Position numbers and translations under genes: made by a program. This document shows, one piece after another, positions 17,319 to 26,133 of a DNA stretch of 64,000 nucleotides (its first letter is position 1; every line of letters starts with the position of its first letter). The stretch is from Ketobacter sp. (GTDB lineage: Bacteria; Pseudomonadota; Gammaproteobacteria; Pseudomonadales; Ketobacteraceae), in assembly GCF_003671495.1 (NCBI RefSeq), contig NZ_RCHN01000001.1:1-64000 (forward strand), read 5' to 3'. Below the pieces are notes generated by a model. It was not told where the DNA came from and did not search any database. It saw nothing but the letters and a program-made list of their open reading frames with translations.

Positions 17319-18677
17319 ATGAGCCAGCGCCAGATTTACCTCGACAACCTGAAGACCCTGTCCGATCAATTGATTGCCGTGCAGGCGCCCATTCGCATCC
17401 TGGACAGCATCAAGTGGCCCAACCAGTGGCGACAGCAATTCTTTGATTCTGGCATGCGTTGGTTACCGAATGCCGACGCGGCCTATTACCAGACCCTGGC
17501 GTTGAATTTCAATCCCGATGACAAGCAGGAAGAATTCCGCGCCCTGAAAAAGCAGATCAAACGCAAGCTGGGCAAGCAGGACCCGTTGGGCAAGCTGCTC
17601 ACCACCACCACTGAACAGTACATCAAAGTGATTGAGCTGTTGAAGGCCCGGGGCAAAAAAGACTTTGGCCGCTTCAGCACCGAGCTGTACGGTTCCGCCC
17701 AGGATCACCTGTTCGGCGACAAGCGCTCCCTGCTGGAAGTGGGGGAACAGCTCTGCGCCATCTTTTCACAACCGGCGGCCCAGCACATCGCCTTTGCCCA
17801 ACCCAAGCAATACGACGCCACGGCGGCAGTGGAGATTCTGCAAAAGCGCCTTAACCGCTACTTCACCCAGGGCGAGCTGAAGGTGATCCTGTCCGACGGT
17901 ATCGTTTCCGACGCCGCCGCCGGCGGTGACAGCATCAAGATGAATTCCCGTTCCCACTTTTCCGAGCGGGATCTGCGGGTGCTGGAGGTACACGAAGGCT
18001 GGGTGCATGTGGGCACCACCCTCAACGGACGTCGCCAGCCCTACGCCAGTTGGCTGAGCGTGGGCTCCCCCCGCATCGCCGCCATTCAGGAAGGGTTGGC
18101 CCTGCTCATGGAAACCCTCACCTTCAGCAGCTTTCCGTTTCGCGCCCGCCGGGTCAGCGACCGGGTCAGCGCCATTCACGTGGCGGAACAGGGGGCGGAT
18201 TTTGTGGAAACCTTCCATCACCTGCGGGATCGCGGCCTGCCGGACGCCGACGCCTACACCACCACCCAACGGGTGTTCCGCGGTGGCATGGTAAAAGGCC
18301 GCTCGGTGTTCACCAAGGATTTATCTTATGTGAAAGGCTTTGTGGAGAACGTGAATTTCATCCGCAGCGCCATTGGCGCCGGCCTGCCGGAACTGATTCC
18401 CATGCTGTTCGTGGGTAAAATCACCCTGGAAGACATACCGGTGCTGTATGAGGCCTATCTGGAGGGCATCGTGGAACCGCCCCGTTATATGCCGGAGATG
18501 TTCCGGGACTTAAACGGGCTTTACGTGTGGTTCGGCTTTTCCAACGGCCTCTCCATGGTGGACATGAAGCGGGTACAGAAGCATTACCTGAAGACCTTTG
18601 ACGACATCACCCCGGTATGCCCCCTGGAGATGGCACCTGGCCGCAGCGGGGAAGGCGACCAGGATCCGCTGCCCTGA
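17319..18677 (+). CDS. QEGLA-motif (DUF1704) metallopeptidase-like protein
   Basis: 452 residues. It matches the 'flavohemoglobin expression-modulating QEGLA motif' family, related to the eukaryotic tyrosine carboxypeptidase MATCAP. The putative zinc site reads EVHEGWVHV (H-E-x3-H) near residue 225, followed by IQEGLALLMETL near 258, which gives the family its name. The bacterial function is not established. The chosen ATG at 17319 is where family-like sequence begins (MSQRQIYLDNLKTLSDQ); the open frame continues far upstream, but that part is antisense to chrA. It stands alone, divergent from chrA. Confidence 0.75.
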   Translation: MSQRQIYLDNLKTLSDQLIAVQAPIRILDSIKWPNQWRQQFFDSGMRWLPNADAAYYQTLALNFNPDDKQEEFRALKKQIKRKLGKQDPLGKLLTTTTEQYIKVIELLKARGKKDFGRFSTELYGSAQDHLFGDKRSLLEVGEQLCAIFSQPAAQHIAFAQPKQYDATAAVEILQKRLNRYFTQGELKVILSDGIVSDAAAGGDSIKMNSRSHFSERDLRVLEVHEGWVHVGTTLNGRRQPYASWLSVGSPRIAAIQEGLALLMETLTFSSFPFRARRVSDRVSAIHVAEQGADFVETFHHLRDRGLPDADAYTTTQRVFRGGMVKGRSVFTKDLSYVKGFVENVNFIRSAIGAGLPELIPMLFVGKITLEDIPVLYEAYLEGIVEPPRYMPEMFRDLNGLYVWFGFSNGLSMVDMKRVQKHYLKTFDDITPVCPLEMAPGRSGEGDQDPLP

Positions 18678-18732
18678 CCTACCAACGGGCGATAGCCTTA
18701 ATCTATCAAAATCGTTAAAATGATTCATTTCA

Positions 18733-18751
18733 CTTAATGAGAATCATTTGC
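18733..18751 (+). promoter_or_regulatory. Putative Fur box before the DUF2061 gene
   Basis: CTTAATGAGAATCATTTGC matches the 19-bp Fur consensus at 14 positions, with the core AATGA-AATCATT clear. It is 56 bp before the DUF2061 start codon. Confidence 0.6.
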
Positions 18752-18806
18752 AATTATTACCTCCACGAACTTGATACTCACTCACTATCACCTCAGGAGG
18801 TGCACC

Positions 18807-19016
18807 ATGACCAAGACTATCAGTTTCGCAGTGATTCACATGGGTGTGGCCTTCACCGTGGGCTACGTTATGACCGGAGACATCGTCGTGGGCGGCGCCC
18901 TGGCATTGGTTGAACCCATGTGCAACACGGTTGCGTACTACTTCCACGAAAAAGTGTGGAACCGGATCCAACACCGCGCCGCGACCCCGGCCCCGGATCA
19001 GGTGATTCACGCCTGA
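18807..19016 (+). CDS. DUF2061 small membrane protein
   Basis: 69 residues with two hydrophobic segments (KTISFAVIHMGVAFTVGYVM and DIVVGGALALVEPMCNTVAYY) followed by FHEKVWNRI, the hallmark ending of DUF2061 proteins. The family's function is unknown. An ideal AGGAGG lies 6 nt before the ATG. The Fur box just upstream suggests iron-repressed expression, which is not generally described for the family as far as I know. Confidence 0.8.
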   Translation: MTKTISFAVIHMGVAFTVGYVMTGDIVVGGALALVEPMCNTVAYYFHEKVWNRIQHRAATPAPDQVIHA

Positions 19017-19075
19017 TCCGCTTGATCGGTTACCCCTCCTCAACCTCTGCCTCAACCCCTTTTACTTCCTCCTTG

Positions 19076-19111
19076 ATACAACCAGGCACAGTCCCCTGCG
19101 CTTGGTTGTAT
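19076..19111. repeat. 9-bp inverted repeat (ATACAACCA / TGGTTGTAT)
   Basis: Perfect 9-bp arms with an 18-bp spacer between the DUF2061 stop and the HlyIII-like start. No T-run follows, so it is a weak terminator at best; an operator for the downstream gene is possible. Confidence 0.35.
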
Positions 19112-19154
19112 GGGTGTATCCGCGTAAGATGGCGTTTTTATTCAGGATACTCAC

Positions 19155-19784
19155 ATGTACTACGGTGAACGACTCAACAGCATCAGTCATCTGGTGGGGG
19201 CAAGTCTGGCCCTGGTGGCCCTGGGCGCCCTGCTCACCGTCAGCATCCAGAGCGGTGACCCCTGGCTGATCACCGGCTTTACGGTGTTCGGCGTCAGCAT
19301 GGTGTTGCTCTACACCATGTCCACCCTCTATCACAGTTTTCACCCGCCGCACCTGAAGCGCATTTTCAAAGTGCTGGATCACGTGTCCATCTATCTGTTG
19401 ATTGCCGGTTCCTACACGCCGTTTATGCTGGTCAGTACGCGGGCCGGTAATGGCCTGTGGATTCTGGCGCTGGTATGGGCGCTGGCGGTGGTGGGCATCC
19501 TCACCGAAGTGCTGCTGAAAGGCAAAGCGGTCAAAGTGGGGCAGATGGTGATTTACCTGGCCATGGGCTGGGCCTGCTCCCTGGACATGGCTAACCTGAA
19601 GGCAGCGCTCCCAAAGGACGGATTCTTCTGGCTATTGAGTGGTGGCATCGCCTACACCGCCGGCATTGTGTTTTATGTGCTCGACAAAATGAACCGGCTC
19701 ACCCACGCTCACGGCATCTGGCATTTTTTTGTGTTGGTGGGTTCCAGTGCTCATTTTATTGCTATCATCGGCTACGTTCGATAA
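19155..19784 (+). CDS. Hemolysin III / YqfA-like membrane protein
   Basis: 209 residues with seven hydrophobic segments, matching the HlyIII (PAQR-like) family. The family's metal-site residues are visible: STLYHSF with a His near residue 61, and HAHGIWHFFVLVGSSAHF near 187-200 with the two C-terminal His. Family members are placed among progestin/adipoQ receptor-like membrane hydrolases; in bacteria they relate to membrane homeostasis. The start ATG follows AGGA. A GreA/B-like gene follows 21 bp later. Confidence 0.85.
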   Translation: MYYGERLNSISHLVGASLALVALGALLTVSIQSGDPWLITGFTVFGVSMVLLYTMSTLYHSFHPPHLKRIFKVLDHVSIYLLIAGSYTPFMLVSTRAGNGLWILALVWALAVVGILTEVLLKGKAVKVGQMVIYLAMGWACSLDMANLKAALPKDGFFWLLSGGIAYTAGIVFYVLDKMNRLTHAHGIWHFFVLVGSSAHFIAIIGYVR

Positions 19785-19805
19785 CACCACTTCAGTCGCC
19801 AATCT

Positions 19806-20300
19806 ATGCCAAATATCTTTGATAAACGCGCACTCCACGGGGTGATTCTGAGCGCCCTGCAAGGGCTGGTGGACAACGCCCAGGCCGCCGTGGATCGCGC
19901 CTATGAAACCGCCACCCACGAAGAAAACATTGCCGAAAACAAATACGATACCCTGGGTCTGGAGGCCTCTTACTTAACCCAGGGGCAAGCCCGTCGTCTG
20001 GCGCAATGCAATGCCGACCTGACCGAGTTCAGGGCGCTGACGCCGAAAGATTTTGGTGAGCAGGATGCGATCAGCATCGGGGCATGGGTGCAAGTGATGG
20101 ATGACCAGCGGCGGCAGCAGATTTTTTTTCTGGGGCCCGCTGCCGGGGGCGTGAAAGTTCGATTACTTGGCCACGAAGTGGTGGTGATTACCCCCTCTGC
20201 GCCGTTGGGAAAAGCGCTGCTGAAATCCCACATCGGGGATGAGGTGACCGTGAATATCGGCGGCAAAGCAGCCCATTATGAGATTACCGGGATCGGCTGA
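19806..20300 (+). CDS. GreA/GreB-family-like protein
   Basis: 164 residues. Residues about 20-80 look like a helical N-terminal segment with THEENIAENKYDTLGLEAS, a signature of a GreA/B-like group distinct from GreA and GreB proper. The C-terminal half (SIGAWVQVMDD, TPSAPLGKALLKSHIGDEVT, YEITGIG) matches the FKBP-like Gre C-terminal domain. The fold suggests binding in the RNA polymerase secondary channel, but the tip acidic pair of true cleavage factors is not evident. Probable operon with the HlyIII-like gene. Confidence 0.7.
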   Translation: MPNIFDKRALHGVILSALQGLVDNAQAAVDRAYETATHEENIAENKYDTLGLEASYLTQGQARRLAQCNADLTEFRALTPKDFGEQDAISIGAWVQVMDDQRRQQIFFLGPAAGGVKVRLLGHEVVVITPSAPLGKALLKSHIGDEVTVNIGGKAAHYEITGIG

Positions 20301-20321
20301 CACTAGCCTGGGCAGGACCAT

Positions 20322-20353
20322 CCAAAATAAAAAACCGGGCGCAAAGCGCCCGG
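20322..20353 (-). terminator. Terminator of the lpxC-like gene
   Basis: Stem CCGGGCGC / GCGCCCGG (20335-20342 with 20346-20353) is followed on the minus strand by a T-rich run (TTTTTTATTTTGG). It lies 16 bp past the lpxC stop and may also serve the Gre-like gene on the other strand. Confidence 0.75.
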
Positions 20354-20369
20354 CCGAATCACAAGGATT

Positions 20370-21320
20370 CTAAAGCGATTCCAACATCTCCTCGTAGGTG
20401 GTGTCGTCAATCATGCAGCCCCACTGTTCGGTGGCTTCCCGTACGGTGGTCAATCTCCAGTAACCGGCGTTATGCATCAGGCTGCGCAGCAGTCGATTAT
20501 TCAAATGGTGACCGCTGCAGTGCCCGACAAAGCGTCCGTAGATGGGCACGCCCGCCAGGGACAAATCGCCCACAGCATCCAGCAGCTTGTGGCGCACAAA
20601 CTCATCCTCAAAGCGCAGACCTTCTTCGTTCACCACCCGATCGCCGTCCACCAGGATGGCATTGCGCAACGATCCACCCTGCGCCAGACCCAACACCTGC
20701 AAGGTGGCCAACTGGTCTTCGAAGCCGAAGGTGCGGGCGGCTGCGATGTTGGTGTCAAACATTTCCTCCGTGAGGGGCATGGAGTAGTTCTGTTTGCCGA
20801 TGGCCTTGGATTCAAACTCAATGGTCACATCGAACCAGGGGCGTGGGCAGGGCAGGAAACCGGCGTAGCGATTACGTTCCTGCACCCAAACCGGGTTGGT
20901 GACCACCAGCGCCCGACGCTCCCGTTTCTGCACCAACAGGCCCTCAGCCTGGATGCGCGTCATGAATCCCTGGGCACTGCCATCCATGATGGGCACTTCA
21001 GGGCCGTCCAACAGTATCCGGCAGTTATCCACCCCACAGGCGCTCAAGGCGGCCATCAGGTGCTCAATGGTGCTCACCGACACGCCAAAACCGTTGGTCA
21101 CGGTGGTGCTGAGCCGGGTATCGGTCACCGCGTGCCAGCGGGCCGCGATTACCTGCTGTCCGGGGTCGGCATCCAGGCGTTCAAACACATAACCGGTGTC
21201 GGTCTCTGCCGGCAGCAGCGTCATGCTCACAGGCTTGCCGTTATGCAGACCGCGTCCCACAAAATGCACAGGACCGGACAGGGTATGCTGATAAAAGGGG
21301 GTTCGCGTTGAAGTTTTCAT
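20370..21320 (-). CDS. lpxC: UDP-3-O-acyl-N-acetylglucosamine deacetylase (LpxC), probable second copy
   Basis: 316 residues. LpxC is the zinc-dependent deacetylase that commits UDP-GlcNAc to lipid A. The zinc ligands are visible: His in IEHLMAAL near residue 82 and H-x3-D in HKLLDAVGD near 243; the catalytic His is in SGHHLNN near 270. The start ATG at 21320 follows GAGGAA. The usual essential lpxC lies at the end of the cell-division cluster and is more alike among relatives than this sequence, so this isolated gene between a Gre-like gene and an AraC regulator looks like a paralogue. That is inference, as the rest of the genome is not visible. Confidence 0.85.
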   Translation of the reverse strand: MKTSTRTPFYQHTLSGPVHFVGRGLHNGKPVSMTLLPAETDTGYVFERLDADPGQQVIAARWHAVTDTRLSTTVTNGFGVSVSTIEHLMAALSACGVDNCRILLDGPEVPIMDGSAQGFMTRIQAEGLLVQKRERRALVVTNPVWVQERNRYAGFLPCPRPWFDVTIEFESKAIGKQNYSMPLTEEMFDTNIAAARTFGFEDQLATLQVLGLAQGGSLRNAILVDGDRVVNEEGLRFEDEFVRHKLLDAVGDLSLAGVPIYGRFVGHCSGHHLNNRLLRSLMHNAGYWRLTTVREATEQWGCMIDDTTYEEMLESL

Positions 21321-21486
21321 AACCAGTTCCTCGTTGTGTTTCACTGAGTTCAGATTACGAAAACATGCCCCCGGCCACTGGTCCCTCCCCGCCAACCTCA
21401 GGTAAACCATTTGTCATTTGCCGCCAACCGTTTATCCTAAGGCCTGTTCACACGCCACAGGCAGAAAACTCAAGGAGTTACGCACG

Positions 21487-22512
21487 GTGCCAGCCTCAAC
21501 TCTCAGTTCCTGGGCCCGTCTGGTATGGGAAGAATTGAACGCCCGCCAACTGGATGCCAATGCCATCTTTCGCCAGGCTGGTTTGAATCCCGCCAAGCTG
21601 GGCAACGCTGTTGCCCGTTTTCCCGTGGCGAACATGATTGAGCTGTGGCGACTGGCGCAGGAAGCCAGTGGTGACGACGGGTTTGGTGTTGCCACCGGGC
21701 AGCGCTGGAACGCCACGACGTTCCACGCCCTGGGCTTTGCCTGGCTGGCCAGCAACTCCCTGGGCGAAGCCCTGCATCGCATGTCCCGCTATGGGGCCTT
21801 TCTGAATGACGGTTTGCTCTACAGCCTGACGTCCGAGCAGATCCGTTACCGGTTCCGCATCCGTCGTGACCCGGCGCAGCTGCCGGAGCAGCAGTTCCCA
21901 CGCTCTGACCCCTCTGCCGATGCCGGGGTGGTCGCACTGCTGAAAATGTGTCGCCAGTTGCTGGGGGAGGATTTCAGCCCCGTCGAAATCACCTGCGGCC
22001 ATCCCCCCAACGGGGGAGCGATTCTGTTGGAGCAGTTTGCCCGCTGCCCCATACGCTATGATCAGGATTATCTGGAGATGGTGTTTGATCGTCAGGACAT
22101 CGAGCGCACCTTGCCCAGCGGCAACGACGAGCTGACCCAGGCCCATGAACAGATTATTCTCAAGCACATGGCGGATCTGCAACCGGACAATCTGTCCACC
22201 AAAGTGCAGCTGGCGATTCTGGACCAACTACCCTCTGGCAACGTGAAAGAGGCGGACATTGCATCGCAGTTGGGGCTCAGCTCCCGCACTCTGCAACGGC
22301 GCCTGCTGGAGGAAGGGATTAATTTTCAGGGTTTGTTACAAACCGCCCGCCAGAAACTCGCCGACCAGTACATCCGCGACGAGAATCTGTCCATCAGCGA
22401 GATAGCCTACCTGCTGGGCTTTTCGGAGCAGGCCAATTTCACCCGCGCCTTCAAGCGCTGGACCGGGTGCTCCCCCACCCAGTTCCGGCAACAGGAATTG
22501 CTGGCCGGTTAG
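21487..22512 (+). CDS. AraC-family regulator with arabinose-binding-type N-terminal domain (OruR/QhpR-like)
   Basis: 341 residues. The N-terminal 190 residues (VPASTLSSWARLVWEELNAR, AARFPVANMIELWRLAQEAS-like) match the AraC 'arabinose-binding' variety found in lipid- and amino-acid-responsive regulators. The C-terminal HTH domain includes VKEADIASQLGLSSRTLQRR and LSISEIAYLLGFSEQANFTR. The GTG at 21487 lies 9 nt after AAGGAG; an upstream TTG at 21418 has no support. It is divergent from the lpxC-like gene, which it may control. Its last 4 bp overlap the convergent HIT gene. Confidence 0.85.
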   Translation: MPASTLSSWARLVWEELNARQLDANAIFRQAGLNPAKLGNAVARFPVANMIELWRLAQEASGDDGFGVATGQRWNATTFHALGFAWLASNSLGEALHRMSRYGAFLNDGLLYSLTSEQIRYRFRIRRDPAQLPEQQFPRSDPSADAGVVALLKMCRQLLGEDFSPVEITCGHPPNGGAILLEQFARCPIRYDQDYLEMVFDRQDIERTLPSGNDELTQAHEQIILKHMADLQPDNLSTKVQLAILDQLPSGNVKEADIASQLGLSSRTLQRRLLEEGINFQGLLQTARQKLADQYIRDENLSISEIAYLLGFSEQANFTRAFKRWTGCSPTQFRQQELLAG

Positions 22513-22931
22513 TCCAGGGCCGCAATGATGCGCTCGGCAAAGCCTTGCAACACCGCCTGATCGGCCATTTCCGCCGCGTGCTTGCGGGTACGCAGGGTAT
22601 GAATAGACGTGGGCACCAAATGGAAATGCAGGTGGGGAACGGTCTGGCCAGCATCGGCACCGCTGAGCTGGAACATCATGATGCCTTCCGTGGAAAACGC
22701 CTTTTTCAGGGCATTCCCCACTTTCTGCAGGGTAGCAAAGCAGGCTTCATAGTGGGTAGCCGGTAATTCGAACAGGGTTTCCGCCGCCACCTTGGGAATC
22801 ACCAGGGTGTGACCATCCGCCTGGGGCATGATGTCCATGAACGCCAGGGTCAGTTCGTCTTCATAGACCTTGATGCAGGGCAGCTCCCCACGCAGAATTT
22901 TGGCAAAAATGTTCTGGTTGTCATACGCCAT
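22509..22931 (-). CDS. HIT-family nucleotide hydrolase/transferase
   Basis: 140-residue cytosolic protein of the histidine triad family. The catalytic triad reads HLHFHLVP near residue 98. The N-terminal NIFAKILRGELPCIKVYED and ADGHTLVIPKV are standard for the Hint/HinT-like branch, which hydrolyses AMP-linked substrates. The start ATG lies in a small intergenic region. Convergent with the AraC gene, with a 4-bp overlap. Confidence 0.9.
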   Translation of the reverse strand: MAYDNQNIFAKILRGELPCIKVYEDELTLAFMDIMPQADGHTLVIPKVAAETLFELPATHYEACFATLQKVGNALKKAFSTEGIMMFQLSGADAGQTVPHLHFHLVPTSIHTLRTRKHAAEMADQAVLQGFAERIIAALD

Positions 22932-23115
22932 AGTGCAGCCTCTGGTTAGTGTTTGAAAATCACTCTGATGGGCACTAAGGCTAACGCGATTAAGTGCAAG
23001 ATCCTAGTGTCCGCATCGGCTATTTCATCGGTTGCAAAGCGCGCCGTGAGTTTAAAGTGCAATGAGTTCATGGCATAGTGGTCGGCGTTTCGCTGTTGAC
23101 CCGCAAGGAGCCCCC

Positions 23116-23913
23116 ATGAGCACTGAAGCTGAACTGCCCAAAACCGTTTTGATCACCGGAGCCTCCGCCGGCATCGGCAAGGCCCTGGCCCATGTGTTCG
23201 CCGCCAACGGCTTTGATGTGGTGTTGGTGGCCCGACGGGAGTCAAAGCTGAACGAAGTGGCGGCAGCCATCAAAAAGCAATACGGCCAGATGGCGTATGT
23301 GCTGATTGAAAACCTGGCAGACCCCGCCGCACCGCAACGCATTTTTGACTGGTGCCAGGCGCAGCAGATCAGCGTCGATGCTCTGGTCAACAACGCCGGC
23401 TACGCCCTGCACAACGAGTTCCTGGAGGCCCCCTGGCAGGCCCACCTGGACTTTCTGCAGGTACTGAACGTGAGCGTGGTACAGCTCTGTCACCTGTTCG
23501 CCCCCGCCATGAAGGATCGGGGCTACGGCCGCATCATCAACCTGGCGTCGGTGGCGGCCTGGTCGCCGCAATTGAAAGGCAACCTGTACGGCGCGGCCAA
23601 GGCGTTTGTGGTGGATTTCAGCCAGGCAATCGATCTGGAGCTGCACCCCCACGGCGTACATTGCACCGCGCTCTGCCCCGGCTTCACCTTCAGCGAATTT
23701 CACGACGTCATGGGCACCCGGGGCCAGGTCAGCAAACTGCCCCGCTTCCTGTGGATGACCGCGGAAGAAGTGGCCCAGGAAGGGTTTGATGCCGTAATGG
23801 AGGGCAAGCCGGTGCACGTGCCCGGCCGGGTCAACCAGGGCCTGACCCAGGTGATGTCCATGCTGCCGTCTTCGCTCAAACATTATCTGTCGAAGCAGCA
23901 GAAGGTGATGTAA
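23116..23913 (+). CDS. Short-chain dehydrogenase/reductase
   Basis: 265-residue NAD(P)-dependent oxidoreductase. The cofactor motif TGASAGIG is at residues 14-21, NNAG near 93, the catalytic Ser in INLASVAAW near 143, and Y-x3-K in YGAAK near 158. The C-terminal part (RFLWMTAEEVAQEGFDAVM) resembles SDRs linked to lipid or carbonyl reduction. The start ATG at 23116 follows AAGGAG by 5 nt. Substrate not identified. It is upstream of, and parallel to, the integrase gene, so it is not placed like an integron cassette. Confidence 0.85.
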   Translation: MSTEAELPKTVLITGASAGIGKALAHVFAANGFDVVLVARRESKLNEVAAAIKKQYGQMAYVLIENLADPAAPQRIFDWCQAQQISVDALVNNAGYALHNEFLEAPWQAHLDFLQVLNVSVVQLCHLFAPAMKDRGYGRIINLASVAAWSPQLKGNLYGAAKAFVVDFSQAIDLELHPHGVHCTALCPGFTFSEFHDVMGTRGQVSKLPRFLWMTAEEVAQEGFDAVMEGKPVHVPGRVNQGLTQVMSMLPSSLKHYLSKQQKVM

Positions 23914-23948
23914 TCCCCGCGACCAACGCTTGACTCGCCGCAGCAACA

Positions 23949-23964
23949 CTGTAAATATATACAG
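23949..23964 (+). promoter_or_regulatory. LexA (SOS) box before the integron integrase
   Basis: CTGTAAATATATACAG matches the LexA consensus CTGT-N8-ACAG with an AT-rich centre. It lies 30 bp before the integrase start. SOS control of integron integrases is established; here it is read from the site. Confidence 0.8.
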
Positions 23965-23994
23965 ATATTTGGTCAGTTTGCAGGAAGCAACCCC

Positions 23995-25032
23995 ATGAAG
24001 ATTCTGGATCAGGTCAGGGACGCCGTGCGCGTGCGGCATTACAGTATTCGCACCGAAGATGCCTACTGCTATTGGGTGCGCCGCTTTATCTTCTTTCACG
24101 GCGCCCGCAATCCCGAGCAGTTCAATGACAGCCACGTGAACGCCTTCCTGTCCCACTTGGCGGTGAATGAAAAAGTCAGCCCCTCCACCCAGAACCAGGC
24201 GTTGAATGCGGTTCTGTTCCTGTTCAAGCACGTCCTGCACAAACCTTTTCCGGAGGACATTGATTTCACCCGGGCCAAGCAAAACCGACGCCTGCCAGTG
24301 GTGCTCACCCAGGAAGAAGTACAGCGCCTGTTCTGCCAATTGCAGGGCCGTGACTGGCTCATGGCTGCACTGCTGTATGGCTCCGGCTTGCGCCTGATGG
24401 AATGCGTCAGGTTGCGGGTGAAAGACATCGATCTGAACCGCTGTGCCATCGTGGTCCGGGACGGAAAAGGCGCCAAGGATCGGGTGGTCACCCTGGATGA
24501 GCAACTGCGTCCCCACCTGCGCATTCACCTGGCCCATGTGCGCAACCAGCATCTGCAGGATCTGAACCGCGGTGGCGGCCAGGTGTACCTGCCCTATGCC
24601 CTGGAACGCAAATACCCCAACGCCTGTCGGGAGTGGATGTGGCAATACGTGTTCCCGGCGGCAGCGGAATCCATTGACCCACGCTCCGGGGTTCGGCGCC
24701 GACATCACATCAGCGAACAGTTATTGCAGCGGGCGGTCAAGCTGGCTGTGCAGGCTGCCGACATTGCCAAACCCGCCACCTGCCACACCCTGCGTCATTC
24801 CTTTGCCACACACCTGCTGGAACGGGGTTACGACATTCGCACGGTACAAGAGCAACTGGGGCACAAGGATCTGAAGACCACACAGATTTACACCCATATT
24901 CTGGAGCGGGGCGCAAACGCGGTGAAAAGCCCCTTCAGCAGCGTGGTGCAGCCCCGAGCCATGGCCTATCGGGTGGAAGACAACAACGACAAAGTGGAAG
25001 AACCCAGAGGGCTTTATTTAATCGCCAGCTGA
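23995..25032 (+). CDS. intI: Integron integrase (IntI-type tyrosine recombinase)
   Basis: 345-residue tyrosine recombinase. The N-terminal SAM-like domain ([20 protein letters not shown]) and catalytic residues are present: Arg in [12 protein letters not shown] near 131, [12 protein letters not shown] near 265, [13 protein letters not shown] near 290-302 with the nucleophile Tyr. The extra IntI-specific patch ([20 protein letters not shown], about 200-220) separates integron integrases from XerC/D. A LexA box sits in its promoter. No attC-like core pairs or cassette genes oriented away from it were seen on its 5' side, so it looks solitary. The 3' end overlaps the next gene by 19 bp. Confidence 0.92.
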   Translation: MKILDQVRDAVRVRHYSIRTEDAYCYWVRRFIFFHGARNPEQFNDSHVNAFLSHLAVNEKVSPSTQNQALNAVLFLFKHVLHKPFPEDIDFTRAKQNRRLPVVLTQEEVQRLFCQLQGRDWLMAALLYGSGLRLMECVRLRVKDIDLNRCAIVVRDGKGAKDRVVTLDEQLRPHLRIHLAHVRNQHLQDLNRGGGQVYLPYALERKYPNACREWMWQYVFPAAAESIDPRSGVRRRHHISEQLLQRAVKLAVQAADIAKPATCHTLRHSFATHLLERGYDIRTVQEQLGHKDLKTTQIYTHILERGANAVKSPFSSVVQPRAMAYRVEDNNDKVEEPRGLYLIAS

Positions 25033-26006
25033 GCCTGGGCGGCAAAGGTATCCAGGTATTTGAGGGTACGGGCGAAGACATCCCGGCGGTACAGCTCCAG
25101 CTCGTTCACCACATGATGACGCACATTGGGCATATAGATCACATCGGTGCCATTGAATACACGCTGAAACTGGGGGATGTTGGCTTGCCAATCCACGGTC
25201 TGGTCACTTTTCCCCTGGATGATCAACAGCGGAAACTCCACCGGTGGATGACGCTCGATGTAGGGAATCCACTGCTTGAGTGCACCCACCCATTTGGCCG
25301 ACAAATAGCGCGGCTGCAGTGGATCTTTCTCACGGATGAAGCGAGCGAATTCCGGGTCATTACTGTTGTCGGAAAATTTGCGGGCCACAAAGTCCCGGAA
25401 CGGACTCACCACAGAGTGCAGTCGCTTGTTGAGGAACCAGTGCACCGGGCGTATCAGGGGCGCATACAACACCACACCGGAGAACGGGATACGTTCTTCC
25501 AGGCCACCGAACTGCAACAGATACTCAGACAGCACGGCACCACCGGTACTTTGCGCCACCGCATGCCAGGGGTGCGGCGCATAATCCTTTGCCAGGCTCA
25601 GCACCTGTTTTAACACCGGCCCATATTGGCGAAACGAGGATATGGCCGCACGGGAACCGGAGGACAGGCCATGGCCCGGCAAATCGAAGGCAATCACCGC
25701 ATAGCGATTGCGGATCAGCGCTTTGATCAGGTGGTTATAAATGCCCACATGATCGTAATAACCGTGCACCACAAACACGGTGCCCTTGGGGGAAAGGGGC
25801 ACGTAGGCCTGCACCACGATGTCAAAACCCGAGGCCCGGGTTTTGCCCATATAGACTTTGAGATCGTTGAAGCGTTTTTCGAAATCCAGTCCATAGAAGC
25901 GCCGGTAAGCCTGGATCGGCTCAGGAAGGCTGCGTCGGTTTTCCAGGGAAAACGGCGGCAATTTCTGGCGTAATTCGACCGGGATGAACTTCAACCTGCA
26001 CTCCAT
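25014..26006 (-). CDS. Alpha/beta hydrolase (serine aminopeptidase S33 / lysophospholipase-like)
   Basis: 330 residues without a signal peptide. [17 protein letters not shown] carries the oxyanion HG motif near residue 78, [14 protein letters not shown] near 105, the nucleophile is Ser in [12 protein letters not shown] near 152, the acid is Asp in [10 protein letters not shown] near 275, and the catalytic His is in VRHHVVNE near 302. This is the monoglyceride lipase/lysophospholipase-like group of family S33. Convergent with intI, with a 19-bp overlap of 3' ends. Substrate unassigned. Confidence 0.82.
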   Translation of the reverse strand: MECRLKFIPVELRQKLPPFSLENRRSLPEPIQAYRRFYGLDFEKRFNDLKVYMGKTRASGFDIVVQAYVPLSPKGTVFVVHGYYDHVGIYNHLIKALIRNRYAVIAFDLPGHGLSSGSRAAISSFRQYGPVLKQVLSLAKDYAPHPWHAVAQSTGGAVLSEYLLQFGGLEERIPFSGVVLYAPLIRPVHWFLNKRLHSVVSPFRDFVARKFSDNSNDPEFARFIREKDPLQPRYLSAKWVGALKQWIPYIERHPPVEFPLLIIQGKSDQTVDWQANIPQFQRVFNGTDVIYMPNVRHHVVNELELYRRDVFARTLKYLDTFAAQAQLAIK

Positions 26007-26045
26007 GCGCGACTGTGGTGGGTTCTGGGCATTATAGAATTTAAT

Positions 26046-26076
26046 AAAAAAGGGAGCCAGTGCTGCTCCCTTTTTT
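26046..26076. terminator. Bidirectional terminator after fba
   Basis: A6-GGGAGC stem pairs with GCTCCC-T6, with a 7-nt loop. It ends the minus-strand fba transcript (stop at 26134), and lies just upstream of the hydrolase gene. Confidence 0.85.
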
Positions 26077-26133
26077 ACGTGCTCTGTTTTTGCGTGCCAG
26101 CTTCGCTCAGGTGCGCTGCCGGGGTTGCCGCAC

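Noticed and set aside
23116-23913. SDR gene as an integron cassette
   Set aside because: It runs parallel to intI and towards it, has its own strong ribosome binding site, and no attC-like pair flanks it.
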